Assembly: GCA_944386965.1 (NCBI GenBank)
Contig: CALXDE010000065.1
Coordinates: 1 to 5,013, forward strand
From: an uncultured Oscillospiraceae bacterium
GTDB lineage: Bacteria; Bacillota_A; Clostridia; Oscillospirales; Oscillospiraceae
Direction of reading: 5' to 3'
Length of the DNA: 5,013 bases
This document shows, one piece after another, positions 1-5,013 of this stretch; the stretch's first letter is position 1, and every line of letters begins with the position of its first letter. A program made the translations under genes and the position numbers. The notes below the pieces were generated by a model, which had not been told where the DNA came from, ran no database searches, and saw only the letters and a program-made list of their open reading frames with translations.

Positions 1-1154
1 GTGCGGCCCACGGCCATCACCTCGCCGGTGGCCTTCATCTGGGTGGACAGGGCGTTGCTGGCGGCGGTGAACTTGTCGAAGGGGAAGCGGGGCATCTTGG
101 TGACCACATAGTCCAGGGTGGGCTCGAAGCTGGCGGGGGTGTTGGCGATGGGGATCTCGTCCAGGTGCATGCCCACGGCGATCTTGGCGGACACCCGGGC
201 GATGGGGTAGCCGCTGGCCTTGCTGGCCAGCGCCGAGGACCGGGACACCCGGGGATTGACCTCGATGACATAGTACTGGAAGCTCTGGGGGTCCAGGGCG
301 AACTGCACATTGCACCCGCCCTCGATCTCCAGGGCCCGGATCAGGCGCAGAGCGCTGTCCCGCAGAAGGTGATACTCCTTGTTGGTCAGCGTCTGGCTGG
401 GGGCCACCACGATGGAGTCGCCGGTGTGGATGCCCACCGGGTCGATGTTCTCCATATTACAGATGGTGATGGCGGTGTCGTTGGCGTCCCGCATCACCTC
501 GTACTCGATCTCTTTGTAGCCCTTGATGCTCTTCTCGATCAGCACCTGGCGGACCGGGGAGAGGTCCAGGGCGTGCTTGGTCATCAGCCGCAGCTCCCGG
601 TCATTGCCGGCAAAGCCGCCGCCGGTGCCGCCCAGGGTGAAGGCCGGACGCAGGATCACCGGATAGCCGATCTCCGAAGCGGCGGCAAGGGCCTCGTCCA
701 CATTGTGGATGATGGCGGAGGGCACCACCGGCTCCCCCAGGGACAGGCACAGCTCCTTGAACTGCTCCCGGTCCTCCGCCCGGCGGATGCTCTCATAGCG
801 GGTGCCCAGCAGCTCCACGCCGCACTCTTCCAGGATGCCCTGGCTGTAGAGCTCCATAGCCAGGTTCAGCCCCGTCTGCCCGCCGATGCCGGGGACGATG
901 GCGTCCGGCCGCTCGAAGCGGCAGATCTTGGCCAGGTACTCCACGGTCAGCGGCTCCATATAGACCTTGTCGGCGATGGAGGTGTCGGTCATGATGGTGG
1001 CGGGGTTGGAGTTGGCCAGCAGGACCTCATACCCCTCCTCCTTCAGCGCCAGGCAGGCCTGGGTGCCGGCGTAATCGAACTCGGCGGCCTGTCCGATGAC
1101 AATGGGACCGGAGCCGATGACCAGAATCTTGTGAATATCCGTCCGCTTAGGCAT
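1..1154 (-). CDS. carB: Carbamoyl-phosphate synthase large subunit, N-terminal part (cut by left window edge)
   Basis: This is the synthetase subunit of carbamoyl-phosphate synthase. It uses ammonia delivered from CarA, bicarbonate and two ATP to make carbamoyl phosphate in the cytoplasm for pyrimidine and arginine synthesis. The first 384 codons are present, against about 1,070 in full-length family members. They cover the pre-ATP-grasp domain and the first ATP-grasp (carboxyphosphate) half. Visible landmarks are the N-terminal [17 protein letters not shown] at residues 14-30, [10 protein letters not shown] near 48-57, the glycine-rich ATP loop LGGTGGG at 174-180, and the metal/ATP-binding segment [20 protein letters not shown] at 298-317. 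The start is ATG at 1154, with GGGAGG at 1169-1164 and 9 nt spacing. The start lies inside the end of carA, so the two subunits are probably translationally coupled. No frameshift or missing key residue is seen in the part present. The second half, including the allosteric domain, lies outside the window. Confidence 0.97.
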   Translation of the reverse strand, partial: MPKRTDIHKILVIGSGPIVIGQAAEFDYAGTQACLALKEEGYEVLLANSNPATIMTDTSIADKVYMEPLTVEYLAKICRFERPDAIVPGIGGQTGLNLAMELYSQGILEECGVELLGTRYESIRRAEDREQFKELCLSLGEPVVPSAIIHNVDEALAAASEIGYPVILRPAFTLGGTGGGFAGNDRELRLMTKHALDLSPVRQVLIEKSIKGYKEIEYEVMRDANDTAITICNMENIDPVGIHTGDSIVVAPSQTLTNKEYHLLRDSALRLIRALEIEGGCNVQFALDPQSFQYYVIEVNPRVSRSSALASKASGYPIARVSAKIAVGMHLDEIPIANTPASFEPTLDYVVTKMPRFPFDKFTAASNALSTQMKATGEVMAVGR

Positions 1155-2241
1155 TTTCCCGCACCTCCCGCATCATGGCGATAAACTGGTCGAAGAGGTA
1201 GCCGCTGTCCTGGGGACCCGGGGCGCTCTCCGGATGGTACTGGACGCTGAACACATGGTCGGCGGGACAGGCCATCCCCTCCACCGTGTCATCCAGCAGA
1301 TTCAGATGTGTCACCGTGAGGCCCGTGCCCGCCAGGGAATCCCGGTCCACGGCGTAGCTGTGGTTCTGACTGGTGATCTCGATTTTTCCCGTCAGCAGAT
1401 TCTTCACCGGGTGGTTGCCGCCCCGGTGGCCGAATTTCAGCTTATAGGTCCGCCCGCCGTAGGCCAGGGCGATCATCTGGTGGCCCAGGCAGATGCCGAA
1501 GATGGGGAATTTTCCCCGGAGCTTCTTCACCAGCTCGATCACCGGCGTCACGTCCTCCGGGTCGCCGGGACCGTTGGAGAGGAACACCCCGTCGGGATTC
1601 ATGGAGAGGATCTCCTCCGCCGGCGTGTTCCAGGGCACTACCGTCACATTGCAGCGCCGGGCGTTGAGGCTGCGGACGATGTTCAGCTTGATGCCGCAGT
1701 CCACCGCCACCACATTGAAGTGGTGATTGCTGGTGCGGGCGTACCACCGCTTGGGGCAGCTGACCCGGGAAACCTGGTCGTGGCGCAGAGCAGTCTCCCC
1801 CAGGATGGACATGGCCGCCTCGTGGCTGGTATCCATGCCGCAGATCAGTACTTTCCGGCTGCCCAGGTCCCGGATGCTGCGGGTGAGCTTTCGGGTGTCC
1901 ACCCCCTCGATGCCGGGGATGTGGTTTTCCTCCAGAATTTCTGAGAGGGTCTTGGTGTAGCGGAAGTTGCTGGGGGAGTCGTTGTACTCCCGAACGATCA
2001 GACCGCCGATGGTGGGGGTCTTGGTTTCAAAATCCTCGTCGGCCGTGCCGTAGTTCCCGATCAGGGGGTAGGTCATCACCACCATCTGGTCGGTATAGGA
2101 GGGATCGGACACGATCTCCTGATAGCCCACCATGGACGTATTGAAGACGATCTCGCACACCCGGTCCTCCACCGAGCCGAACCGGTAGCCCGGGTACTCG
2201 CTGCCGTCCTCCAGAACGATCTTGCAGTCATAGCTCCTCAT
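1147..2241 (-). CDS. carA: Carbamoyl-phosphate synthase small (glutaminase) subunit
   Basis: This subunit hydrolyses glutamine and passes ammonia to CarB. The product is 364 aa, the usual length in Firmicutes. The N-terminal small-chain domain (about 1-130) carries [15 protein letters not shown] near 35-49 and PLIGNYG at 59-65. The C-terminal half is a class I glutamine amidotransferase: LSNGPGDP at 221-228, nucleophile Cys251 in [17 protein letters not shown] at 270-279, SQNHSYAVD at 291-299, and His336/Glu338 in QYHPES. The catalytic triad is therefore complete. I chose ATG at 2241 because AAAGGAG lies at 2256-2250 with 8 nt spacing and the protein starts as family members do. The frame is open 58 codons further upstream, to a TTG at 2415, but that stretch has no CarA-like sequence and contains the leader terminator. 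The stop at 1147 overlaps the carB start by 8 bp. A probable attenuator sits in the leader. Confidence 0.97.
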   Translation of the reverse strand: MRSYDCKIVLEDGSEYPGYRFGSVEDRVCEIVFNTSMVGYQEIVSDPSYTDQMVVMTYPLIGNYGTADEDFETKTPTIGGLIVREYNDSPSNFRYTKTLSEILEENHIPGIEGVDTRKLTRSIRDLGSRKVLICGMDTSHEAAMSILGETALRHDQVSRVSCPKRWYARTSNHHFNVVAVDCGIKLNIVRSLNARRCNVTVVPWNTPAEEILSMNPDGVFLSNGPGDPEDVTPVIELVKKLRGKFPIFGICLGHQMIALAYGGRTYKLKFGHRGGNHPVKNLLTGKIEITSQNHSYAVDRDSLAGTGLTVTHLNLLDDTVEGMACPADHVFSVQYHPESAPGPQDSGYLFDQFIAMMREVRENA

Positions 2242-2395
2242 CGCGCGCGCTCCTTTCTCCGCATGACATAAAGAAAACCCGGCCATGGGACGGAAATACC
2301 GCCGCCACAGCCGGGGGTGCATCCAAAGGGGAAACACTGACACCAGACGCCCGGACACAGGAAACCATTTCACCGCTGTGCTGCATCTGCGCCAA
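2228..2395 (-). other. Possible leader ORF reading through the carA attenuator
   Basis: A 55-codon open frame starts at TTG 2395, with a second in-frame ATG at 2386. It is preceded by AGGAGG at 2410-2405 with 9 nt spacing to the TTG. It runs through the terminator hairpin of the carA leader and stops at 2228-2230, 12-14 nt inside carA, in another frame. The peptide (begins MAQMQHSGEMV) has no recognisable domain, signal or run of one amino acid. I cannot tell from one sequence whether it is translated. The well-spaced ribosome binding site and the extent of the frame, past the terminator and into carA, make it a candidate leader peptide for translation-coupled attenuation. Confidence 0.27.
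2270..2315 (-). terminator. Intrinsic terminator / attenuator in the carA leader
   Basis: Read on the minus strand, the left arm CCCGGCTGTGG (2315-2305), a bulged C (2304) and GGCGG (2303-2299) pair with CCGTC (2293-2289) and CCATGGCCGGG (2288-2278). This makes a 16-bp stem with three G-T pairs around the loop TATTT. TTTTCTTT follows directly at 2277-2270. The T-tract ends only 28 nt before the carA ATG and lies downstream of the likely promoter, so this hairpin should act as an attenuator rather than an end-of-gene terminator. A competing upstream pairing (CCGGG 2354-2350 with CCCGG 2315-2311, and GGTG 2344-2341 with CACC 2319-2316) would take up the left arm and prevent it. No PyrR-binding consensus was found. 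Confidence 0.68.
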
Positions 2396-2493
2396 GGGTG
2401 CCAGCCTCCTCTCAAAAATTTTCTGGAAACAAAATCTTTTTTTGACCCGATTCCCGGCGATTTGCCCCGGAAAACCGGAATGTTGTTTCAAAA

Positions 2494-2522
2494 AATATCT
2501 CATAAAATGCGAGGGAAGTCAA
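2494..2522 (-). promoter_or_regulatory. Probable sigma-A promoter of carAB
   Basis: On the minus strand, TTGACT (2522-2517) is followed after 17 nt by GATATT (2499-2494), with an extended -10 TGA just before it. Transcription would start near 2487, giving a leader of about 245 nt that contains the leader ORF and the attenuator. The -35 is 5/6 and the -10 is 4/6 to consensus, with ideal spacing. No start site has been measured. Confidence 0.5.
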
Positions 2523-2607
2523 GGCGGCGCGGGAAATTTCCGCAAGTTTATGGATTCTACCCAGAGATAACCGGAGGAAGCGCCTGCCGATTCATATAGA
2601 TTGTGTA

Positions 2608-2636
2608 TTGCGTTTTTTTCTGTCGAATGGTAGTTT
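2608..2636 (+). promoter_or_regulatory. Tentative promoter of the purE operon
   Basis: TTGCGT (2608-2613) and TAGTTT (2631-2636) are 17 nt apart, with an extended TGG just before the -10. A start near 2643 would put the riboswitch about 23 nt into the transcript, which fits. TTTAAT at 2634-2639 and TAATAT at 2636-2641 are alternative -10 boxes in the same AT-rich stretch, so the exact element is uncertain. Confidence 0.33.
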
Positions 2637-2665
2637 AATATCGTATCTTTTCAAATTGAAGAGGC

Positions 2666-2741
2666 CTTCCGCGACTGACGGATCTGTGGAGAACACCACA
2701 TGGGAGCGGGAGTGCCGGCATTGATTGTCGACCGTCTGGGC
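2666..2741 (+). ncRNA. ZTP riboswitch (pfl motif) controlling purE-purC-purF-like
   Basis: This RNA senses ZTP/ZMP (AICAR), which accumulate when 10-formyl-tetrahydrofolate runs short, and usually activates purine and one-carbon genes. The sequence follows the pfl consensus from 5' to 3'. P1 CTTCCGC (2666-2672) pairs with GCGGGAG (2706-2712). The conserved GACTGACG follows. P2 is TGTGG/CCACA around AGAACA, then the conserved TGGGAGCG. P3 is CGGC (2716-2719) with GTCG (2727-2730), then GACCGTCTGGGCA. The pseudoknot GACGG (2677-2681) with CCGTC (2732-2736) is kept although its bases differ from the common GGCG/CGCC, which is covariation-type support. It sits about 125 nt before purE and overlaps a terminator, so it should be an ON switch. 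The match is from memory of the family consensus, not a covariance-model score. Confidence 0.92.
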
Positions 2742-2779
2742 AGCCCTGTTCTTTCAGAGGACGGGACTGCCCTTTATTT
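2738..2779 (+). terminator. Riboswitch-controlled intrinsic terminator before purE
   Basis: GGGCAG (2738-2743) pairs with CTGCCC (2767-2772). The stem continues with CCCTGTTCT (2744-2752) against AGGACGGGA (2758-2766), with one C-A mismatch and two G-T pairs, closed by the loop TTCAG. TTTATTT follows at 2773-2779. The first bases of the left arm are the conserved GGGCA at the 3' edge of the ZTP aptamer. Ligand-stabilised aptamer and terminator are therefore mutually exclusive, which predicts read-through into purE when ZTP is bound. Confidence 0.87.
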
Positions 2780-2865
2780 CCTGCCCGGCTGCGGAAAACA
2801 GGGGGGCGGGAAGACCGGAAAAACGGCGCAGGAGCGCATGCGTTGCAAAAAGAAAGGAGTCGGCT

Positions 2866-3360
2866 ATGAAGAAAGTTGCGGTTATCATGGGCAGCAGCAG
2901 CGATCTGGGGATTGTGGGCAAGGCCGCGGAGGTGCTCAGGGAGTTTTCCGTGCCCTTCGAGGTCCACGTCTACTCGGCTCACCGCACCCCGGAGGAAGCT
3001 AAGGCCTTCGCCCAGAGTGCCCGGGAGAACGGATTTGGCGCGATCCTCGCCGCGGCGGGGAAGGCCGCCCATCTGGCGGGCGCCATTGCGGCCAACACCA
3101 CCCTGCCGGTAATCGGCATTCCTGTGAAATCCAGCACCCTGGACGGACTGGACGCTCTCCTCTCCACGGTGCAGATGCCCACGGGCATCCCGGTGGCCAC
3201 TGTGGCCATCGACGGGGCGGCCAACGCCGCGCTGCTGGCCATTGAGATTTTGGCGGTGGAGGATGCGGCCCTGGCGGAGAAGCTCGCCGCCAAGCGCGCC
3301 GCGGACGAGGCCAAGGTGCTCTCGGACAACGCCGCCGTAATGGAGCAGTTCCGGCAGTGA
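2866..3360 (+). CDS. purE: N5-carboxyaminoimidazole ribonucleotide mutase (PurE, class I type)
   Basis: PurE makes CAIR (4-carboxy-AIR) in de novo purine synthesis. Class I enzymes rearrange N5-CAIR made by PurK. The 164-aa length is typical. Visible motifs are MGSSSDLGI at 8-16 (nucleotide-binding loop), SAHRTPEE at 37-44 with the active-site His39, [11 protein letters not shown] at 62-72 with His69, and the C-terminal core [17 protein letters not shown] at 89-105. The HRTP motif argues for class I rather than the class II AIR carboxylase, whose equivalent is HK-type. The loop has Gly-Lys where many class I enzymes have Gly-Gly, and HLAG where they have HLPG. The start is ATG 2866, with AAAGGAG at 2853-2859 and 6 nt spacing. 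The frame extends upstream to 2725, but that part is riboswitch and terminator. It is the first gene of the operon. No purK is seen in the window. Confidence 0.96.
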   Translation: MKKVAVIMGSSSDLGIVGKAAEVLREFSVPFEVHVYSAHRTPEEAKAFAQSARENGFGAILAAAGKAAHLAGAIAANTTLPVIGIPVKSSTLDGLDALLSTVQMPTGIPVATVAIDGAANAALLAIEILAVEDAALAEKLAAKRAADEAKVLSDNAAVMEQFRQ

Positions 3361-3422
3361 GCGGGCGCGTCTCCGCGTTCACCTGATAAAATAGAAGAAT
3401 TGATATAGGGAGGAACATCACC

Positions 3423-4133
3423 ATGGAAAAGACTGTTCAGCTGTACGAGGGCAAGGCCAAGAAGGTCTACGCCACCGACGATCCCAACCTGGTCATCGTC
3501 TCCTATAAGGACGATGCCACCGCCTTTGACGGGGAGAAGAAGGGCACCATCCGGGGCAAGGGCGCCGTCAACAACCGCATGACCAACTTCCTCATGCAGA
3601 AGCTGGAGGCCGCCGGCATCCCCACCCACTTTGTCAAGGAGCTGAGCGACCGGGAGACAGTGGTGAAGAAGGTGGAGATCGTGCCCCTGGAGGTCATCGT
3701 GCGCAACGTCTCCGCCGGCCACTTCGCCAGCCGCTACGGTGTGGAGGAGGGCATCGCCTTTGACGAGCCGGTGCTGGAGTTCTCCTATAAGAACGACGAC
3801 CTTCACGACCCCCTCCTCAACACCTCTCACGCCCTGGCCCTGAAGCTGGCCACCAAGGAGGAGATCGCCACCATCAAGTCCATGGCCCTGAAGGTCAACG
3901 AGCTCCTCAAGGCGTTCTTTGCCCAGTGCGGCGTGCGCCTGATCGACTTCAAGCTGGAGTTCGGCAAGACCGCCGACGGGCAGATCGTCCTGGCCGATGA
4001 GATCAGCCCCGACACCTGCCGCTTCTGGGACGCCAAGACCAACGAGAAACTGGACAAGGACCGCTTCCGCCGGGATCTGGGCAACGTGGAGGAGGCCTAT
4101 GAGGAAATGATGCGCCGGGTCTTTGGCGAGTAA
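3423..4133 (+). CDS. purC: Phosphoribosylaminoimidazole-succinocarboxamide synthase (SAICAR synthetase)
   Basis: PurC joins CAIR and L-aspartate using ATP to form SAICAR, the step directly after PurE; it is a cytoplasmic enzyme. The 236-aa product has the usual bacterial length and all family landmarks: [10 protein letters not shown] at 7-16 (ATP-binding strand-loop), NNRMTNFL at 50-57, signature 1 [12 protein letters not shown] at 88-99, signature 2 LIDFKLEFG at 173-181, and [12 protein letters not shown] at 192-203. The start is ATG 3423, with AGGGAGG at 3407-3413 and 9 nt spacing. It lies 62 nt after purE with no terminator or convincing promoter between them, and 15 nt before the purF-like gene, so the three are probably one transcript. 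No defect is seen. Confidence 0.98.
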   Translation: MEKTVQLYEGKAKKVYATDDPNLVIVSYKDDATAFDGEKKGTIRGKGAVNNRMTNFLMQKLEAAGIPTHFVKELSDRETVVKKVEIVPLEVIVRNVSAGHFASRYGVEEGIAFDEPVLEFSYKNDDLHDPLLNTSHALALKLATKEEIATIKSMALKVNELLKAFFAQCGVRLIDFKLEFGKTADGQIVLADEISPDTCRFWDAKTNEKLDKDRFRRDLGNVEEAYEEMMRRVFGE

Positions 4134-4148
4134 TCGGAGGAAAACAGA

Positions 4149-5013
4149 TTGGGCGGTTTTTTTGGAGCGATCTCCAAGCGGGATTGCGTCCTGGACATCT
4201 TCTTCGGGGTGGATTACCACTCCCACCTGGGCACCCGCCGGGGCGGCATGATCATCTATGACCGGGACCGGGGGTACCAGCGGCAGATTCACAATATTGA
4301 GAACACACCGTTCCGGACCAAATTCGAGCGGGACCTGGAGCAGTTCCAGGGCAGCGCCGGCATCGGCTGCATCAGCGACACCGATCCCCAGCCCCTGCTG
4401 GTCCGCTCCCACCTGGGGCTCTATGCCATCACCACCGTGGGGATCATCAACAATGCCGAGGCTCTGGTGGAGAAGTACTTCTCCGACCACGGCCACCAGT
4501 TCATGGCCATGAGCTCCGGAAAGGTGAACGCCACGGAGCTGACGGCGGCCCTCATCAACCAGAAGGATACCCTGGTGGAGGGCATTCTCCACGCCCAGGA
4601 CCTGATCGACGGTTCGGCCACCATCCTGGTTCTGCAGGAGGGACGCATCATTGCCGCCCGGGACAAGCTGGGACGGCTGCCGGTGCTCATCGGCCGCAAC
4701 GAGGAGGGGTGCTGCGTCTCCTTTGAGTCCTTCGCCTATCAGAAGCTGGGGTACCACGACGCCTATGAGCTGGGACCCCGGGAGATCGTGGAGGTGAACG
4801 CCGAGGGGTGGCGCACCCTCTCGCCGGCAGGGGAGGAGATGCGCATCTGCGCCTTCCTCTGGACCTACTACGGCTACCCCAACTCTAACTACGAGGGGGT
4901 CAACGTGGAGGTCATGCGCTACAACAACGGGGAGATCATGGCCCGGGACGAGATCACCCGGGGCCAGCTGCCCAAGGTGGACTATGTGGCAGGGGTCCCG
5001 GATTCGGGGCTGC
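4149..5013 (+). CDS. PurF-like amidophosphoribosyltransferase paralogue lacking the catalytic N-terminal Cys (cut by right window edge)
   Basis: The 288 codons present (a complete PurF has roughly 470-505) resemble glutamine phosphoribosylpyrophosphate amidotransferase, which makes phosphoribosylamine, the first purine intermediate. Support comes from ARDKLGRLPVLIG at 170-182 (the RDPxGxRPL region), FESFAY at 192-197, ELGPREIVEV at 207-216, CAFLWTYYGYP at 234-244 (equivalent to CIFEYVYFARP, keeping the Cys that is an iron-sulfur ligand in the Bacillus enzyme) and VAGVPDSG at 280-287 at the start of the PRT domain. The N-terminus reads MGGFFGAISKRDC where active PurF has (M)CG(I/V)xGI, so the nucleophilic Cys is Gly; nearest Cys is residue 13. 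The HRGQD region reads HLGTRRGG, and the HNG oxyanion region reads TTVG. Glutaminase activity is therefore unlikely. The start is TTG 4149, with GGAGG at 4136-4140 and 8 nt spacing. It is coupled closely behind purC. I leave the symbol empty because function is uncertain. Confidence 0.87.
   Translation, partial: MGGFFGAISKRDCVLDIFFGVDYHSHLGTRRGGMIIYDRDRGYQRQIHNIENTPFRTKFERDLEQFQGSAGIGCISDTDPQPLLVRSHLGLYAITTVGIINNAEALVEKYFSDHGHQFMAMSSGKVNATELTAALINQKDTLVEGILHAQDLIDGSATILVLQEGRIIAARDKLGRLPVLIGRNEEGCCVSFESFAYQKLGYHDAYELGPREIVEVNAEGWRTLSPAGEEMRICAFLWTYYGYPNSNYEGVNVEVMRYNNGEIMARDEITRGQLPKVDYVAGVPDSGL

Larger units (their letters stand above)
2242..2865. promoter_or_regulatory. Divergent control region between carAB and the pur operon
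   Basis: No convincing protein gene lies in these 624 bp; the base composition is more AT-rich than the flanking genes between about 2410 and 2660. The interval holds the carA leader, attenuator and promoter on the minus strand (about 2242-2522). It also holds a tentative purE promoter (2608-2636), the ZTP riboswitch (2666-2741) and its terminator (2738-2779) on the plus strand. A perfect 10-bp palindrome, GGAAATTTCC, lies at 2532-2541 just upstream of the carA -35 and could be an operator, though nothing else supports that. The stretch 2780-2865 after the terminator is a G-rich spacer ending in the purE ribosome binding site. Confidence 0.7.

Noticed and set aside
165..1184. A 339-codon plus-strand open frame opposite carB
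   Set aside because: The minus-strand translation is unmistakable CarB. The plus-strand product is His/Gly/Gln-rich without any motif, typical of a shadow frame.
1234..1944. A 236-codon plus-strand open frame opposite carA
   Set aside because: It is antisense to CarA with its complete catalytic triad. There is no ribosome binding site or recognisable domain.
2242..2415. N-terminal extension of CarA to the upstream in-frame TTG (2415) or ATG (2322)
   Set aside because: The extra residues do not resemble CarA and would encode the terminator hairpin. ATG 2241 has a well-spaced AAAGGAG and gives the usual length.
2387..2415. PyrR-binding loop or T-box in the carA leader, suggested by GAGAGGAGGCTGGCACC
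   Set aside because: It matches neither the PyrR anti-antiterminator consensus nor the T-box GGGTGGNACCGCG, and it is too far from the terminator for a T-box antiterminator.
2420..2443. Plus-strand terminator suggested by the T7 run at 2437-2443
   Set aside because: There is no GC-rich hairpin before the T run and no plus-strand gene ending upstream of it.
3361..3422. Separate promoter or terminator between purE and purC
   Set aside because: There is only a weak short hairpin without a T tract and an AT-rich patch without a matching -35. The spacing fits a single operon.
2979..4757. A 592-codon open frame on the minus strand across purE, purC and the purF-like gene
   Set aside because: It lies antisense to three clearly recognisable genes, has low-complexity leucine/valine/glycine-rich sequence and no domain. 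It is a codon-bias shadow.

Overview
This window looks like chromosomal DNA from a moderately GC-rich member of the Clostridia, probably a gut Oscillospiraceae-type Firmicute. That taxonomic call is an inference. It rests on strong AGGAGG-type ribosome binding sites, a TTG start, a ZTP riboswitch with an intrinsic terminator ahead of purine genes, and a 364-residue CarA of the usual Firmicute length. There is no sign of mobile DNA, CRISPR, tRNA or rRNA.

Layout: two nucleotide-biosynthesis operons diverge from a 624-bp control region. To the left, on the minus strand, lie carA (complete) and carB (first 384 codons, running off the left edge). They encode carbamoyl-phosphate synthase, which feeds pyrimidine and arginine synthesis; the two genes overlap by 8 bp. 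To the right, on the plus strand, lie purE (complete), purC (complete) and a purF-like gene (first 288 codons, running off the right edge). PurE and PurC catalyse consecutive steps from AIR to SAICAR in de novo purine synthesis.

The interval 2242-2865 holds two RNA-based switches facing away from each other. On the plus strand, 2666-2741 matches the ZTP (pfl) riboswitch, including P1, P2, P3 and the pseudoknot. Its 3' end runs straight into a long terminator hairpin with a T-rich tail, so the purE-purC-purF-like operon should be switched on when ZTP/ZMP accumulates. On the minus strand, the carA leader has a good promoter candidate, a terminator hairpin ending 36 nt before carA, a competing upstream pairing, and a small open frame with its own AGGAGG. 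That frame reads through the terminator and past the carA start. The layout resembles the pyrBI attenuator of enteric bacteria, but this is a hypothesis.

The most unusual protein is the purF-like product. It keeps the fold-level landmarks of amidophosphoribosyltransferase, but the catalytic N-terminal cysteine is replaced by glycine, and the other glutaminase residues appear altered too. It may use ammonia or have another role, and a conventional PurF would be expected elsewhere in the genome.
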